From contig VBAC01000001.1 in the NCBI GenBank assembly GCA_005883305.1, positions 2,046,001 to 2,110,000 on the forward strand: 64,000 bases of DNA, given 5' to 3'. A program made the position numbers and the translations under genes. Source of the DNA: Alphaproteobacteria bacterium (GTDB taxonomy: Bacteria; Pseudomonadota; Alphaproteobacteria; Sphingomonadales; Sphingomonadaceae). The notes under the pieces are model-generated. The model worked only from the letters and a program-made list of their open reading frames with translations. It did not search any database and was not told the DNA's origin. This document shows, one piece after another, positions 1 to 12,000 of the stretch (its first letter is position 1; each line of letters starts with the position of its first letter).

Positions 1-3000
1 CCGTTCCGGCCTGGGGGTCGGCCGAAAGCTCTTCGATCGACGAGCCGGCTTCGAGCGCGAAGCTGACGCTCGCGTAGACCGTATCGTAGCCTTCGCCCGA
101 ATTCTCCAAGGCCCGATCGCCCAACGTGTCGACGTAGAACGCATCGTCGCCAAGCCCGCCGGTCAGGACATCGGAGCCCGCGCCGCCGTCGAGCCTGTCG
201 TTGCCGCCCGCGCCGTTCAGATGGTCGACGCCGCCCGTGGTGGTGATCACGTCGTTATTGTCGCCGGCGTTGAGCGTGATCCCTTGATTGCCGGTCGCGT
301 TCAAAGTGACGTTGAGCGTGGCGCCCTCGCCGAAGACCACCAGCCCCGAATGGTTATAGCTGAAGGTGCCGCTGTGGAGGACGGGAGTCAGGCGGATGTA
401 ATCGAAGTCATGCGCCGAGACCGAGCTGCCCGCATCCTGGAGCGTGACGAAGGTGTTCGGGCTGATCAGCAGGTAGCGCTGGCTGGTCGTGTCGATGACG
501 ATCTCCACGCCGGTCAAGGTTTGGGTTCCGCTGGTGGTCGCGACGGTCCACGTCCCCGCGGCGTAGCTGAAGCCGGTGATGGTCGAGACGAGCGCGATAT
601 CGATGCCCGCGCCTCCGTCGAGCAAATCGTCGCCCGTGCCGCCATCGAGGAAGTCCGCGCCCGCATTGCCGTGGAGCTGATCGTTCCCGGTGCCGCCGGT
701 GAGGCTGTCGCCTTGTGCGCTGCCCCAGGCGCGGTCGTCGCCGCCCTGGCCGTCGAAGCTCAAGGGCCCGACAACGCCCCAATCGCCGACGAACGCCTCG
801 TTCTCGTCGGTGCCGACGAAATTGTGGCTGCCATCGGTCGGGTAGATCTGGATCGGCCGCTCGGCGGCGTTGTTGGTGAACGTATTGCCGCTGACATAAT
901 CGTCGAGGTCGATCGAATCGGGGCCCGACGGGAACAGGTTCAGAACGCCCGCATAGAGCCCGTCAAACGTGTTGTCGGTGATGTCGACGTGCGAGGTCTC
1001 GCTGTTGACCCCGTTGCCGAGGCCTGTGGCGGGGCCGCCGTCGCCCTGGAAGAGGTTGTCGTGGATCGAGCCGGTGGAGCCCGGGCCGGAGACGTAGGCG
1101 CCGATGACGAAGCCGGTGATGAGGTTGTGGCCGACGTCGAGGCCGGTCGTGGTCTGGGTCAGGATCGCCGAATTGTTGCCGTCGCCATTGGTTCCCACGC
1201 CCGAGCCGTCGAGGATCGAGTTGACCAGGCTGAGGCCGTTGCCGGCCACGTAGACGCCCGCGGGCCAGATCGAGCCGGGAACGTCGGCATCGCCGGTGAT
1301 CTTGACGCCGTCGATGGTCACGCCGTTGACGACGATGTTGACGCCCCCCGCGATGATCGTCTCCGCCCCGCGCGCGCCGTCGCCGGCCACGCCCGCATTG
1401 GCGCCCGAGATCGTCACGTCCTTGTTGACGAGGAGATCCTCGGCATAGGTGCCGGCCGTGACCAGGATCGTGTCGCCGTCCGAGGCCGCGTCGATCGCCG
1501 CCTGGATCGTGGTGAAGCCGCCCGAGCCCACGAGCAAAGTGTGGTTCGCGCCGCTCTGGACGATCTCGATCCCGGTGAGGGTGTCGACGCCGTCGCTCGA
1601 GGTGACGGTCCAGGTCGTGCCGTTCGCGACATAGGTCGCGCCGGCGCCGACGATCGCCGTGTCGATGCCCGAGCCGCCGTCGAGCTGGTCGTCGTCGCCG
1701 CCGCCCGTCAGAGTGTCGTCGCCGCCGCGGCCGAAGAGCAGATCGGCCCCGGCGCCGCCGTCGATCGAGTCGCTGTCGGTCGCGTTGGGGGCGGTCGGGC
1801 TGTTGTTGCCGTCGATATAGTCGGCCCCATCGGTGCCGGTGAACGTGTCGTTGCCCGATCCGCCGAGGATCACCGCGAAGTCGTTGGAATTGCCGGCCGG
1901 ATTGAGCGTGTCGATGGCCGCGCCCGCGTCGAAGGTGACGTCGGTGGTGAGGTTGCGGAAGCTGAATTCGTCGCCGACGTTGAAGAAGTCGTTGTCGGTG
2001 ACCGTCAGCCCGACCGAATCCACGCCGACCGCGATCGCGGTGCCGAGATTCTGGAAGTCGTTGCCGTCGACGGTCGCGGTCGAATTGCCGGACATGTCGA
2101 GGTTCATGCCGCTGCGGGTCCACTGGATGGTGTTGCCCGAGACGGTGAGATCCGTCCCGCCGCCGTCGGACCAGATGCCGCGGCCCCACGAAGCGGTGCC
2201 GAACAGGCCGTGCGACGTGCCCGAGATGAGGTTGTCGCTGATCTCGACCGATCCGCTCGCGTTCGGCGAGAGGTAGATGGCGCGGTCGTCGACTCCGCCG
2301 GCGCCGCCGGCGATGGTCGACCAGAAGACCGAGTCGGTGACGATGTGGCCGGCCGCGGTGGTGAAGGAGAGCGCCGCGTTGGACGGGCCGTGGCCGATCG
2401 TCCCGTCGTTGACGAAGCGAAGGCCATCGAGGGTCACGTTGTCGGTCGCGGTCACTCGGGCGTTGCCGATGATCGTCGTCTCGCCGGTGCCGCCGGCCGC
2501 GTCGCGGCCGCCGCCGGTCCCGCCGACGCCGGACTGGGCGCCGAGGATGGTCACGCCGACGTCGATCGTCAGATCCTCGTCATAGGTGCCCGCGGCGACG
2601 CTGATCGTATAATCGTCCGAAGCCGCGTCGATCGCCGCCTGGATGGTGGTGAACGTGCCGACGAACTGGCCGCCCGCGTCGAACAGCTGGATCGGGTCCG
2701 TCAGGTTGAGCGTAACGTTGCCGAAGCTGAGCAGCTCGACGCTGTTCAGCGCATCGGTGCCCTCGTCAACGCCGGTCGCGGCGTCGTCGGTGACCGAAAC
2801 GAAGCTGAGGACTCGGCCATGAGCGTCGGTGGTCGTGACCACGGTGTAGTCGTCGCGGTCGTCGTCGTAGAAGGCGGTGTCGGTGCCGGTGCCGCCGTTC
2901 AGCGTGTCGTTGCCCGATCCGGCGAAGAAATCGTCGTTGCCGCCGAGACCGTTGAAGGTGGAGTCGGTGCCCGAGCCCGCATTCTCAGAGGCGAAGAAGC

Positions 3001-6000
3001 CGTTGCGGCCCTCCGTTCCGGTGATGACCTGGCCGGCCACGCCGCCCGGCGTGCCGTCGCCATAGGCGAAGACTGAGACCTGCCGGTTGGTGCCGCCGAA
3101 GCTGTTGTTCGTGCCGACATAGTCGCGCATGTCCTCGGTGTCGTCGAACGAGCCGTAGCCGATGTGCGAGCCGGTCGAATCGGTGAAGACGTTGTTGTCG
3201 ATCGACGTTCCCGCCGCCCAATCGTCGCCGATGATCGCGTTGCCGTTGTCGTCGAACGTGTTGCCGGTGGCGGTGAACTGGGTCGACGGGTTGAAATAGG
3301 TGCCCTGGCCCCAATCCTGGATCAGGCTGTTGCTGATGACGAGGCCGGTCACTCCGCCCAGATAGGGCGTCGAGAGGCCCGGATCGTGGGTGCCGTCGCC
3401 GGTGACGACGAGGTTGGTCAGGGTGACGTTGTCGGTGTCGATATAGATCCCGGCCGGATTGCCGGCGAGCGTTCCGCCGCCGAGCACGGTGAAGCCGTCG
3501 AGAGTCGCTCCGTCGGCGTGCATGTAGACGCCGCCGTGGATGACTGCTTCGGCCCCGCGCGCTCCGGTTCCCGGAGTCCCTCCGTTCGGGCCGACGATGG
3601 TCACGTCCTTATCGACGGTGACCGTCTCGTTGTAGGTGCCCGCGGCGACGAGGATCGTGTCGCCGTTGACGGAAGCGTTGACCGCCGCCTGGATGGTGGC
3701 GAAGCCGCCCGAGCCGACGAGCAGGATCCGGCTGCCGCCGGGCCCTCCGCCGTCGACGGCTTCAACGCCGGTCAGGCTGTCGGTGCCTTCGGTCGCGGTG
3801 GTGACGGTCCAGCCCGCCTGATTGCCTGCGGTCTCCGGATCGGCGTCCGCCACCGCGGCGATGTCGGCGATGGTGATCGTGTCGGCGAAGAGCGCGGTAT
3901 CGGTGCCGCTGCCGCCGACGACGATGTCGTTCCCGGCGCCGCCCTCGAGCGCGTCGTCGCCCGAGCCGGCGTCGATATAATCGTTGCCGCCCTCGCCGTG
4001 GAGAGTGCTGGCGCCGCCGACCGTGGTGTCGGCGATATAATCGTCATAGTCGGTGGCCGTGATCTCCTGGCCGGCCCCATAGCCGAAGATGCCGACCGGA
4101 CGGCCGCCGCTGCTGTCGAAATCGTTGCCCGCCCCGAAGAACGCGCCGACATCCTCGACCGCGTCGAGCGCGCCGTAGCCGACATGGCCGAAGCTGCTGT
4201 TGGTGAAGTCGTTGCCGGAGATGACGGTGCCGTCCTCCCAATCGTCGCCGGTCAGGGCGACGCCGTTGCCGTCGAAGCTGTTGTCGGTGGCGGTGAACTG
4301 GGTGGTCGGGTTGAAATAGGTGCCGTTGGTCCAGTCGTCGATCCGGCTGTCGCTGAGCTCGAGGCCTGTGACCCCGCCATTATAGGGCGTGAGGATGCCG
4401 GTGCCGGCAGTGCCGTCGCCCTGGACGACGAGGTTGGTCAGAGTGACATTGTCGGCGTCGACGTAGATGCCGGCAGGGTTGCCGGCGAGCATCCCGCCCC
4501 CGAGCACCGTCAGGCCGTCGAGCGTCGCGCCGGCCGCGTTCATGTGGACGCCGCCGTCGATGATCGCCTCGGTGCCGCGAGCGCCGGTGCCCGGAGTCCC
4601 CGCATTCGGTCCCTCGATGGTGATGTCCTTGTTGACCGTGACCGTCTCATTGTAGGTCCCGGCCGCGACGTTCACCGAATAGCCGTTCTGCGAGGCGTTC
4701 ACCGCCGCCTGGATGGTCGCGAAGGTTCCGACCAGATTGCCGCCGCCGTCGAACAATTGGACCGGCTGGGCGAGGTCGAGAGTCACCCCGTTGAACTGCA
4801 GCACCTCGATGCTGTCGAGCGTGTCGCTGCCCTCGTCGCCGTCGCCGGCATTGTTGTCGCTGACGGCGCTGAAGCCGATGACGTGGCCGTTGCCGTCGGT
4901 GACCGTGGTGATCGTGTAATCGCCGATTACCCCGGCGTAGACCGCGGTGTCGGTGCCGCCGTCGCCTTCCAGATCGTCGTCGCCTCCATTGCCCCGCAGC
5001 GTGTCGTTGCCGCCGAGCGCGGTGAAGTGATCGTCCCCGGCGCCGCCGGCGATGTAGTCGCTGCCGACCGTGCCGTCGACGTCGTGGGCGGTGGTCAGCG
5101 CCGCATTGGGCTCGAAATAGATGCCCACCGGAGCGTTGTCCGAGCCGTCGATATTGGTGACGTCGTTGTTCTGGATGAGGATTCCGTCGGGCGTGACATC
5201 GCCGGTGACGTCAATGCCCTCGTCGACATAGGAGATGTCGTTGCCGCTGATCTCGCCGCCGCTGTTGGGCGCGTTGTTGGGCGCGCCGTTCTGGAAGACC
5301 CAGATGCCGACCACGCGGGCGGCGGCGTTGGAAATGTTCGCGCCGACGATGGTGTTGCCGGTGACGTGGAGGTCCTCGTTGGCGAACAGGAGCATCGCGC
5401 CCGAATAGGCGTTGGCGGCGCCGGCATAGCCGATGCCGGTGATCGTGTTGCCGTCGATCGTGCCGGTCGAGTTGAGAACCTGAAGGCCGTTCTGGGCATT
5501 GGTGGTGATCGGGCCCGAGCCGGTGATCGTCACTCCGGTGACCAGCAGGTCGGCGCCGTTGAACACCGTCGCGTTCTTCTGGAAGTCGGTGATCGAGCCG
5601 CCGGTCATGGCGAAGGCCATCAGGCTGTTATTGTCGACGCCGACGCCGACTCCGCGCTGGACGCCGCTGATCTGGCCGCCGACCAGCTGGTCGCGGACAT
5701 GGGCGACGTCGACCGCGGTCAGGCCGCCCGAGCTGTTGCGGTAGAACACGCCGTAGAAATTGGCCTGGCCCGCGCCGCCGCCCTCGTCGACCGTGTTGCC
5801 GGCGCCCGCGCCGTCGATGTCGATGTGGCTCAGGGTCACGTTGGTGCTGCCAATCACGGTGAAGACCGCGTGGATCTCGCGGTCGCTGATCGAGCGAACG
5901 GTCTCGTGAACGTCGGCCGGGGCCTGGATCGTCACCTGCGCGCCGGTCTCGGCAACGATGGTGAGGTTGTTTCGGCCGTTGACCACGACCTGCTCGACAT

Positions 6001-9000
6001 AGGTGCCGGCCGCGACGAGGATCGTGTCGCCGTCGACGGAGGCGTCGACCGCCGCCTGGATGGTGGCGAAGCCCCCCGATCCGACCAGCAATGTGTGCGC
6101 GCCGCCGGTCTGGACGATCTCGATGCTGATGAGCGTGTCGGTGCCGTCGGTGGACGTCGCGGTCCAGCCGGTGCCGTTGGAAACGAAGGTCGCTCCGGCG
6201 GGGAGGACCGCGGTGTCGATGCCGGCGCCGCCGTCCATCGTATCGTCGCCCGTTCCGCCGGTGAGCGTGTCGTTGCCGCCGCGGCCGAACAGCAGGTCGT
6301 TGCCGCCGGCGCCGTTGAGCACGTCGGTATCGAGCGCGCCCGGGTTGGTCGGGCTGTTGTTGCCGTCGATGAGGTCGGCGCCCGAGGTGCCGGTGATGTG
6401 GTCGTTGCCGGACCCGCCGAGCACGACGACGAGGTCGTTGGGGCTGACGACCGGCGTAAGCAGGTCGACAGCGACCTCGGCGTCGAAGTTCACGTCGTCG
6501 GTGAGGTTGCGGAAGTTGAAGTCGTCGCCGACGTCGGTGAAGTCGTTGTTGGTCAGCGAGACGTTGTCGTCGCTGACTCCGACCGAGACCCCGGTCCCGA
6601 CATGCTGGAACAGGTTGTTGTCCACGCTCGCGAAGGACGAGCCCGACATGTCGAGGTTGATGCCGCTGCGGGTCCATTCGATGGTGTTGCCGGTCACGGT
6701 GAGGGTCGCCCCGCCGCCGTCTGACCAGATGCCCCGGCCCCAGGACGCGGTGCCGAACAGGCCGTGCGACGTGCCGGAGATCAGGTTGGCGGTGATGTCG
6801 ATCGAGCCGCTCGCGTTGGGCGAGACGAAGATCGCGCGGTCGTCGACGCCATTGGCGCCGCCGGCGATGGTCGACCAGAAGATCGAGTTGATCACCTGGT
6901 GCCCGGCGGCGGTCGTGAAGGAAAGCGGGGCGTTGGACGGGCCGTGGCCGATGCTTCCGTCGTTGACGAAGCGAAGGCCGTTCAGGGTCACGTTGTCGGT
7001 CGCGGTGACATGGGCGTTGCCGATGATCGTCGTCTCGCCGACTCCGTTCGCCGCGTCGCGGCTCAGGCTGGTGATCGAGGTGTTGCCGCGCGCGCCGAGG
7101 ATTCGCACGCCGACGTCGATGTCGAGATTTTCGTGATAGACGCCCGCGGCGACCCGGATCGTGTAATTGTCCTGCGCCGAATCGATCGCCGCCTGGATCG
7201 TATCGAAGGTGCCGACCAGGGCGTTGTTGAAATCGAACAGCTGGACGTTCTTGCTCGTGTCGAGCGTGAGGTTCGAGAATTGCAGGACCTCGACGCTGTT
7301 CAGAGAGTCGAAGCCTTCGTTGCCGTTGCCGAACACGTTGTCGCCGACCTGGGTGAAGGCGATCACCCGGCCCGCCGAATTGGTGGTCACGGTGAACGAA
7401 TAATCGCCGCGCGGCCCGTCATAGACCGCGGTGTCGGTGCCGGATCCGCCGTTCAGCTGGTCGTTGCCGGTGCCGCCGTGGAGCGAGTCGTTGCCGTTGT
7501 CGCCGTTCAGGATGTCGTTGCCGCTGCCGCCGTCGAGCGTGTCGTTGTCGTCGCCGCCGTTCACGACGTCGTTATTGGCGTCGCCCGCCAGAATGTCGTT
7601 GCCGGCATTGCCGTTGATCTGGTCGTCGCCCGCGCCGCCGCGCAGATTGTCGCCCTGGGCGCTGCCGTAGGCGCGGTCGTCGCCGCCCTGGCCGTCGAAG
7701 CTGAGCGGACCGGTCACGCCCCAATCGCCGTTGAAGGCTTCGTTATGGTCGGTGCCGATGAAATTGTGGCTGAGGTCGGTCGGGTAGATCTGGATCGGCC
7801 GCGCCAAGGCGTTGTTGGTGAACGTGTTGCCGATCACATAGGTGTCGAGGTCGATCGAGTCCGGGCCGTTGGGGAAGAGGTTGAGGACGCCGGAATAGAG
7901 GCCGTCGAACGTGTTCCCCGAGATGGCGACGGTGGAGGTCTCGCTGTTGACCCCGTTGCTCATGCCGGTGTGCGGGCCGCCGTCGCCCTGGAAGCGGTTG
8001 TCGTGGATCGATCCGGTCGAGCCGGCCGTGACATAGGCGCCGATCACATAGCCGTTGATCAGATTGTTGCCGACGTTGAGGCCGCTCACCGACTGGGTGA
8101 TGATCGCCGAATTGTCGCCGCTGCCGTTGGTCGGGGTTCCGGCGCCGGCCATGACCGAATTGACCAGGCTGAAATTGTTGCCCGCGACGAAGATGCCCGA
8201 AGGCCAGGGCGCGCCGAGGCCGTCGATCGTTCCGGTGAGCTTCACGCCGTCGATGGTCACGCCGCTCGCGGTGATGTTGATGCCGCCCGTGATGACCGTT
8301 TCCGTGCCGCGCGCGCCGGTGCCCGGGATGCCGTGGTTCAAGCCTTCGATGGTGACGTCCTTGTCGACCGTCAGCGTCTCGTTCCACGTGCCCGAGGCGA
8401 TCCGGATGACGTCGCCGTCGTTCGAGGCGTTGATCGCCGCCTGGATCGTCGCATAGCCGCCATTGCCGACCAGCCTGGTCACGCCCGATGCGACGTCGTC
8501 GACGATCTCGATCCGGTCGAGGGTGTCGGTGCCGCTGCCGTCGTTGACGGTCCAGCCGGTCCCCACCTGGTTGATCGACCCGACTCCGTCATAAGCGGCG
8601 GTGTCGATGCCGGTGCCGCCGTTCAGCGTGTCGTTGCCCGAGCCGCCGTAGAGATAGTCGTTGCCGCCGAGACCGTTGAAGGTGGAATCCGTGCCGGAGC
8701 CGGGGACGAACTCGCTGGCGAAGATGCCGTTCGCCTCGTTGGTGCCGGTGAGCACCTGGCCGCCGGCGTCGCCGTCGCCGTAGGCGAAGATCGAGACCGC
8801 GCGGTTCGAGCCGTTGAAGGTGTTCGCGCCGAAATAGACGCGCACGTCCTCGATGCTGTCGAACGAGCCGATGCCGACGTGGCTGCCGGCGCTGTTGGAG
8901 AAGATGTTGCCCGAGATCATCGAGCCGGTGCCGAAATCGTCGCCGAGAAGCGCGTTGCCGTTGCCGTCGAACGTGTTGCCGCTGGCGGTGAAGGTCGTCG

Positions 9001-12000
9001 TCGGGTTGAAATAGCCGCCGGTGCCCCACTGGGTCACCAGACTGTTGCTCAGGACGAGGCCGGTGGTCGTCGTCCCGTAGGTGGTCTGGATGCCGTAGCC
9101 GTTGTTCGGCCCGTCGAGGATGAGATTGGTCAGCGTGACCCCGTCATTGTTGACCCACACGCCGGTGATGTCCTGCCCGAACAGCGGAGCGCCGGTGATG
9201 GTCAGCCCATCGAGGGTCACGCCGTCGGCGGTGATCGAGAAGAGGCCGTTGACGACCGCTTCCGCGCCGCGCGCGCCGGTGCCCGCGATGCCCGCGTTCG
9301 GGCCCTCGATCGTGACGTCCTTGTCGACCGTCACGTTCTCGTTGAAGGTCCCCGCCGCGACCGAGATGCGATAGCCGTTGGACGAGGCGTTGACCGCCGC
9401 CTGGATGGTGCCGAACGTGCCGACGAGGTTGTTGCTGCCGTCGAACAGCTGGACCGGCTGGCCGAGGTCGATGGTCTGATCCGAGAAGGTCAGCTTCTCG
9501 ATGCTGGTCAGGGTGTCGGCACCCTCGTCGCCATTGCCGGCGTTGGTGTCGGTGACCGAGCTGAAGCTCGTCGCCCGGCCGGTGGCCGGATCGGTCGTGT
9601 AGGTGAAGCTGTAGCCGGCGCGCGGGCCCGCATAATCCGCCGTGTCGTTGCCGGCGCCGCCGTTCAGAGCGTCGTTGCCCGTGCCGCCGCGAAGCACGTC
9701 TTCGCCGTTGCCGCCATTGAGCGTGTCGGTTCCGGCCAGGCCGATCAGGAGGTCGTTGCCGTCCCCGCCGCTGAGAGTGTCGTTGCCGGTTGCGCCGGTG
9801 ATCGTCTCGTCCAGGGCGCCGATGCCGGTCAGAGTCAAATTGCCGATGAAGCCGTCGAAGTTGAAGGCCGTGAACCCACCCGTATAGCCGTTGCTGATCG
9901 CGAAGATGGTGACGAAGCCGTTGGTCGCGCCGCCGGCATCGCGATCGACCTGCACCAGCAGGTCGCTACCGGACTGGGTCAGGCGAAGATGGCCGCTGGC
10001 GAAGGCGTTGCTGTTCGCCGTGTAGCCGGTCAGCCCATTGTTCAGGTAGGTGGACATCTCGAACTTGTCGCCGGCATCGCCGCGATCGAAGTCGGTCACG
10101 CGGCTGGTGCGGGCGGTGGTCGTCACGTCGGACGTGGTCCCGCCGAGCTGGAGGATGTCCGCGCCGGCGCCCAGCGTGATCTGGTAGTTGTTGACGCTGG
10201 ACGCGCCGCGCATGGAGATGCTGACGGTGTCGTTGCCGGATCCGGCGTTGATCGTCGCGCTGGCGACGCCGCTCAGGACGATTCGATCGTTGCCAGCGCC
10301 GCCGTCGACGGTCACGACATCGAGGTTGCGGTCGGTGGAGGTCGTGCCCAGCGCCATATAGGTGAGGCTGGCCCCGTTGCTCGCAGCCACCAGGCCGTCG
10401 AGGTTTACCGCCAGGCCCGCCGACAGCGTGCCGCCGCGCAGCTCGATGAAGTCGTCGCCGTCGCCCCCGTCCATGTTGATGTTCGTCGCCAGCGCCGCGG
10501 CGGCGCGCGTCACCTGGATGGTGTCGTTGCCGCCATAGCCGAAGATCGAGTCGGTCTGACCGGCGGGGCCCGTCGCCGCGGTGTCGGTGATCAGGTTGAA
10601 ATCGTCATTGCCTCGCAGGGTGTCGCCGAAGTTCGAGCCGGCCAGATATTCGATGCCGGACAGCGTATCGATGCCTTCGCCGCCCGTGTTCTGGGCCACG
10701 CCATCGATCCGCAAATCGACGTTCACGCCGGCCGTCGAATTGACGTAGGTCGCCGTGTCGAGGCCCTCGCCGCCGATCAGGGTGTCGTTGCCGAGCCCGC
10801 CCGACAGCAGGTCGTTGCCGTACCAGCCATCGAGCACGTCGTCGCCGGCGAGGCCGGTGAGGCTGTCGAGCGAGCCGCCGCCCTTGACGACGTCGTTGAC
10901 GTTGGTGCCGCGGAAGGTGACGAACTCGATGCTGGTCAGCGAACCGACATTGACCCCGTTGAAGGTGATCGCGCTGTTGCCGGCGAGGTTGCCGATGTCG
11001 AAGGCGACCCCGACGGTGCTCGCGCCGACGCCGGCGCGGGTATCGTAGACCATGATCGCGCGGTCGGCCCCATCGCCGCCGTCGTAGGTGTCGTCGCCGC
11101 CGTCGACTCCGGTGAAGAATTGTTGGATCGTATTCACGATGCCGCCGACCAGCACGTCGTCGCCATCGCCGCCGCGCAGGATGTCGTTGCCCTGGCCGCC
11201 GCCCAGGAAGTCGGCGCCCGCGCCGCCCTCGAGAGTGTCAGCGCTGCCGTCGTCCAGCGCGCCGGTCGTGCCGCCCAGCAGGACGTCGTTACCGGCGTTG
11301 CCGAAGATCACGTCCGCGCCGTTGTTGCCCTGGATGGTGTCCGCCGCGGAGCCGCCGGTGAGCCGGTTGGCCAGGGTGTTGCCGGTCAGCGTGTTGCCGA
11401 AGGCCGCCGCGCCGACCACGTTTTCGATGTTGGTAATCGTGTCGCTGCCGCCGAACGTCCCGGTAACCTGAGCCGTGACGGTGTTGAGGTTGACCGTTAC
11501 CGTCGAGGTGGCGGCGGAATAGTCGACCGTGTCGCCCAAGCCGCCCGCGCCGTTATAGGTGTCGTTGCCGCCGCCTTCGAAGAAGGTGTTGTCGTTGACG
11601 TCGCCGGTGATGTTGTCGGCGCCGGAGCCGGTGCGGACATTCTCGAAATTGGTGATGGTGTCGCTGCCCCAGCCCGTATTCTGGGCCGTCAGAGTGGCCA
11701 GGTTGACCGTCGTCGCGGTCGAGCCGGTGAAGACCAGAGTGTCCACGCCCAGGCCGCCGTCGAGCGTGTCGTTGCCGAGCCCTCCCTCGATGGCATTGGC
11801 GTTGCCGTCACCGGTCAGGATGTCGGCGTTCGCGCTGCCGATCAGGTTCTCGATGCTGCGCAAGGTGGCGATCGTCCCGCCGGCGATGGAGGCGGCGCCG
11901 TCCAGCGCGCCGTTCAGCGTGGCCGTGACGCCGGAAGCGTTGCCCGCGAAGGACGCGGTGTCCGTCCCGAGCCCGCCGTCCAGCAGGTCCACGACCGCGC

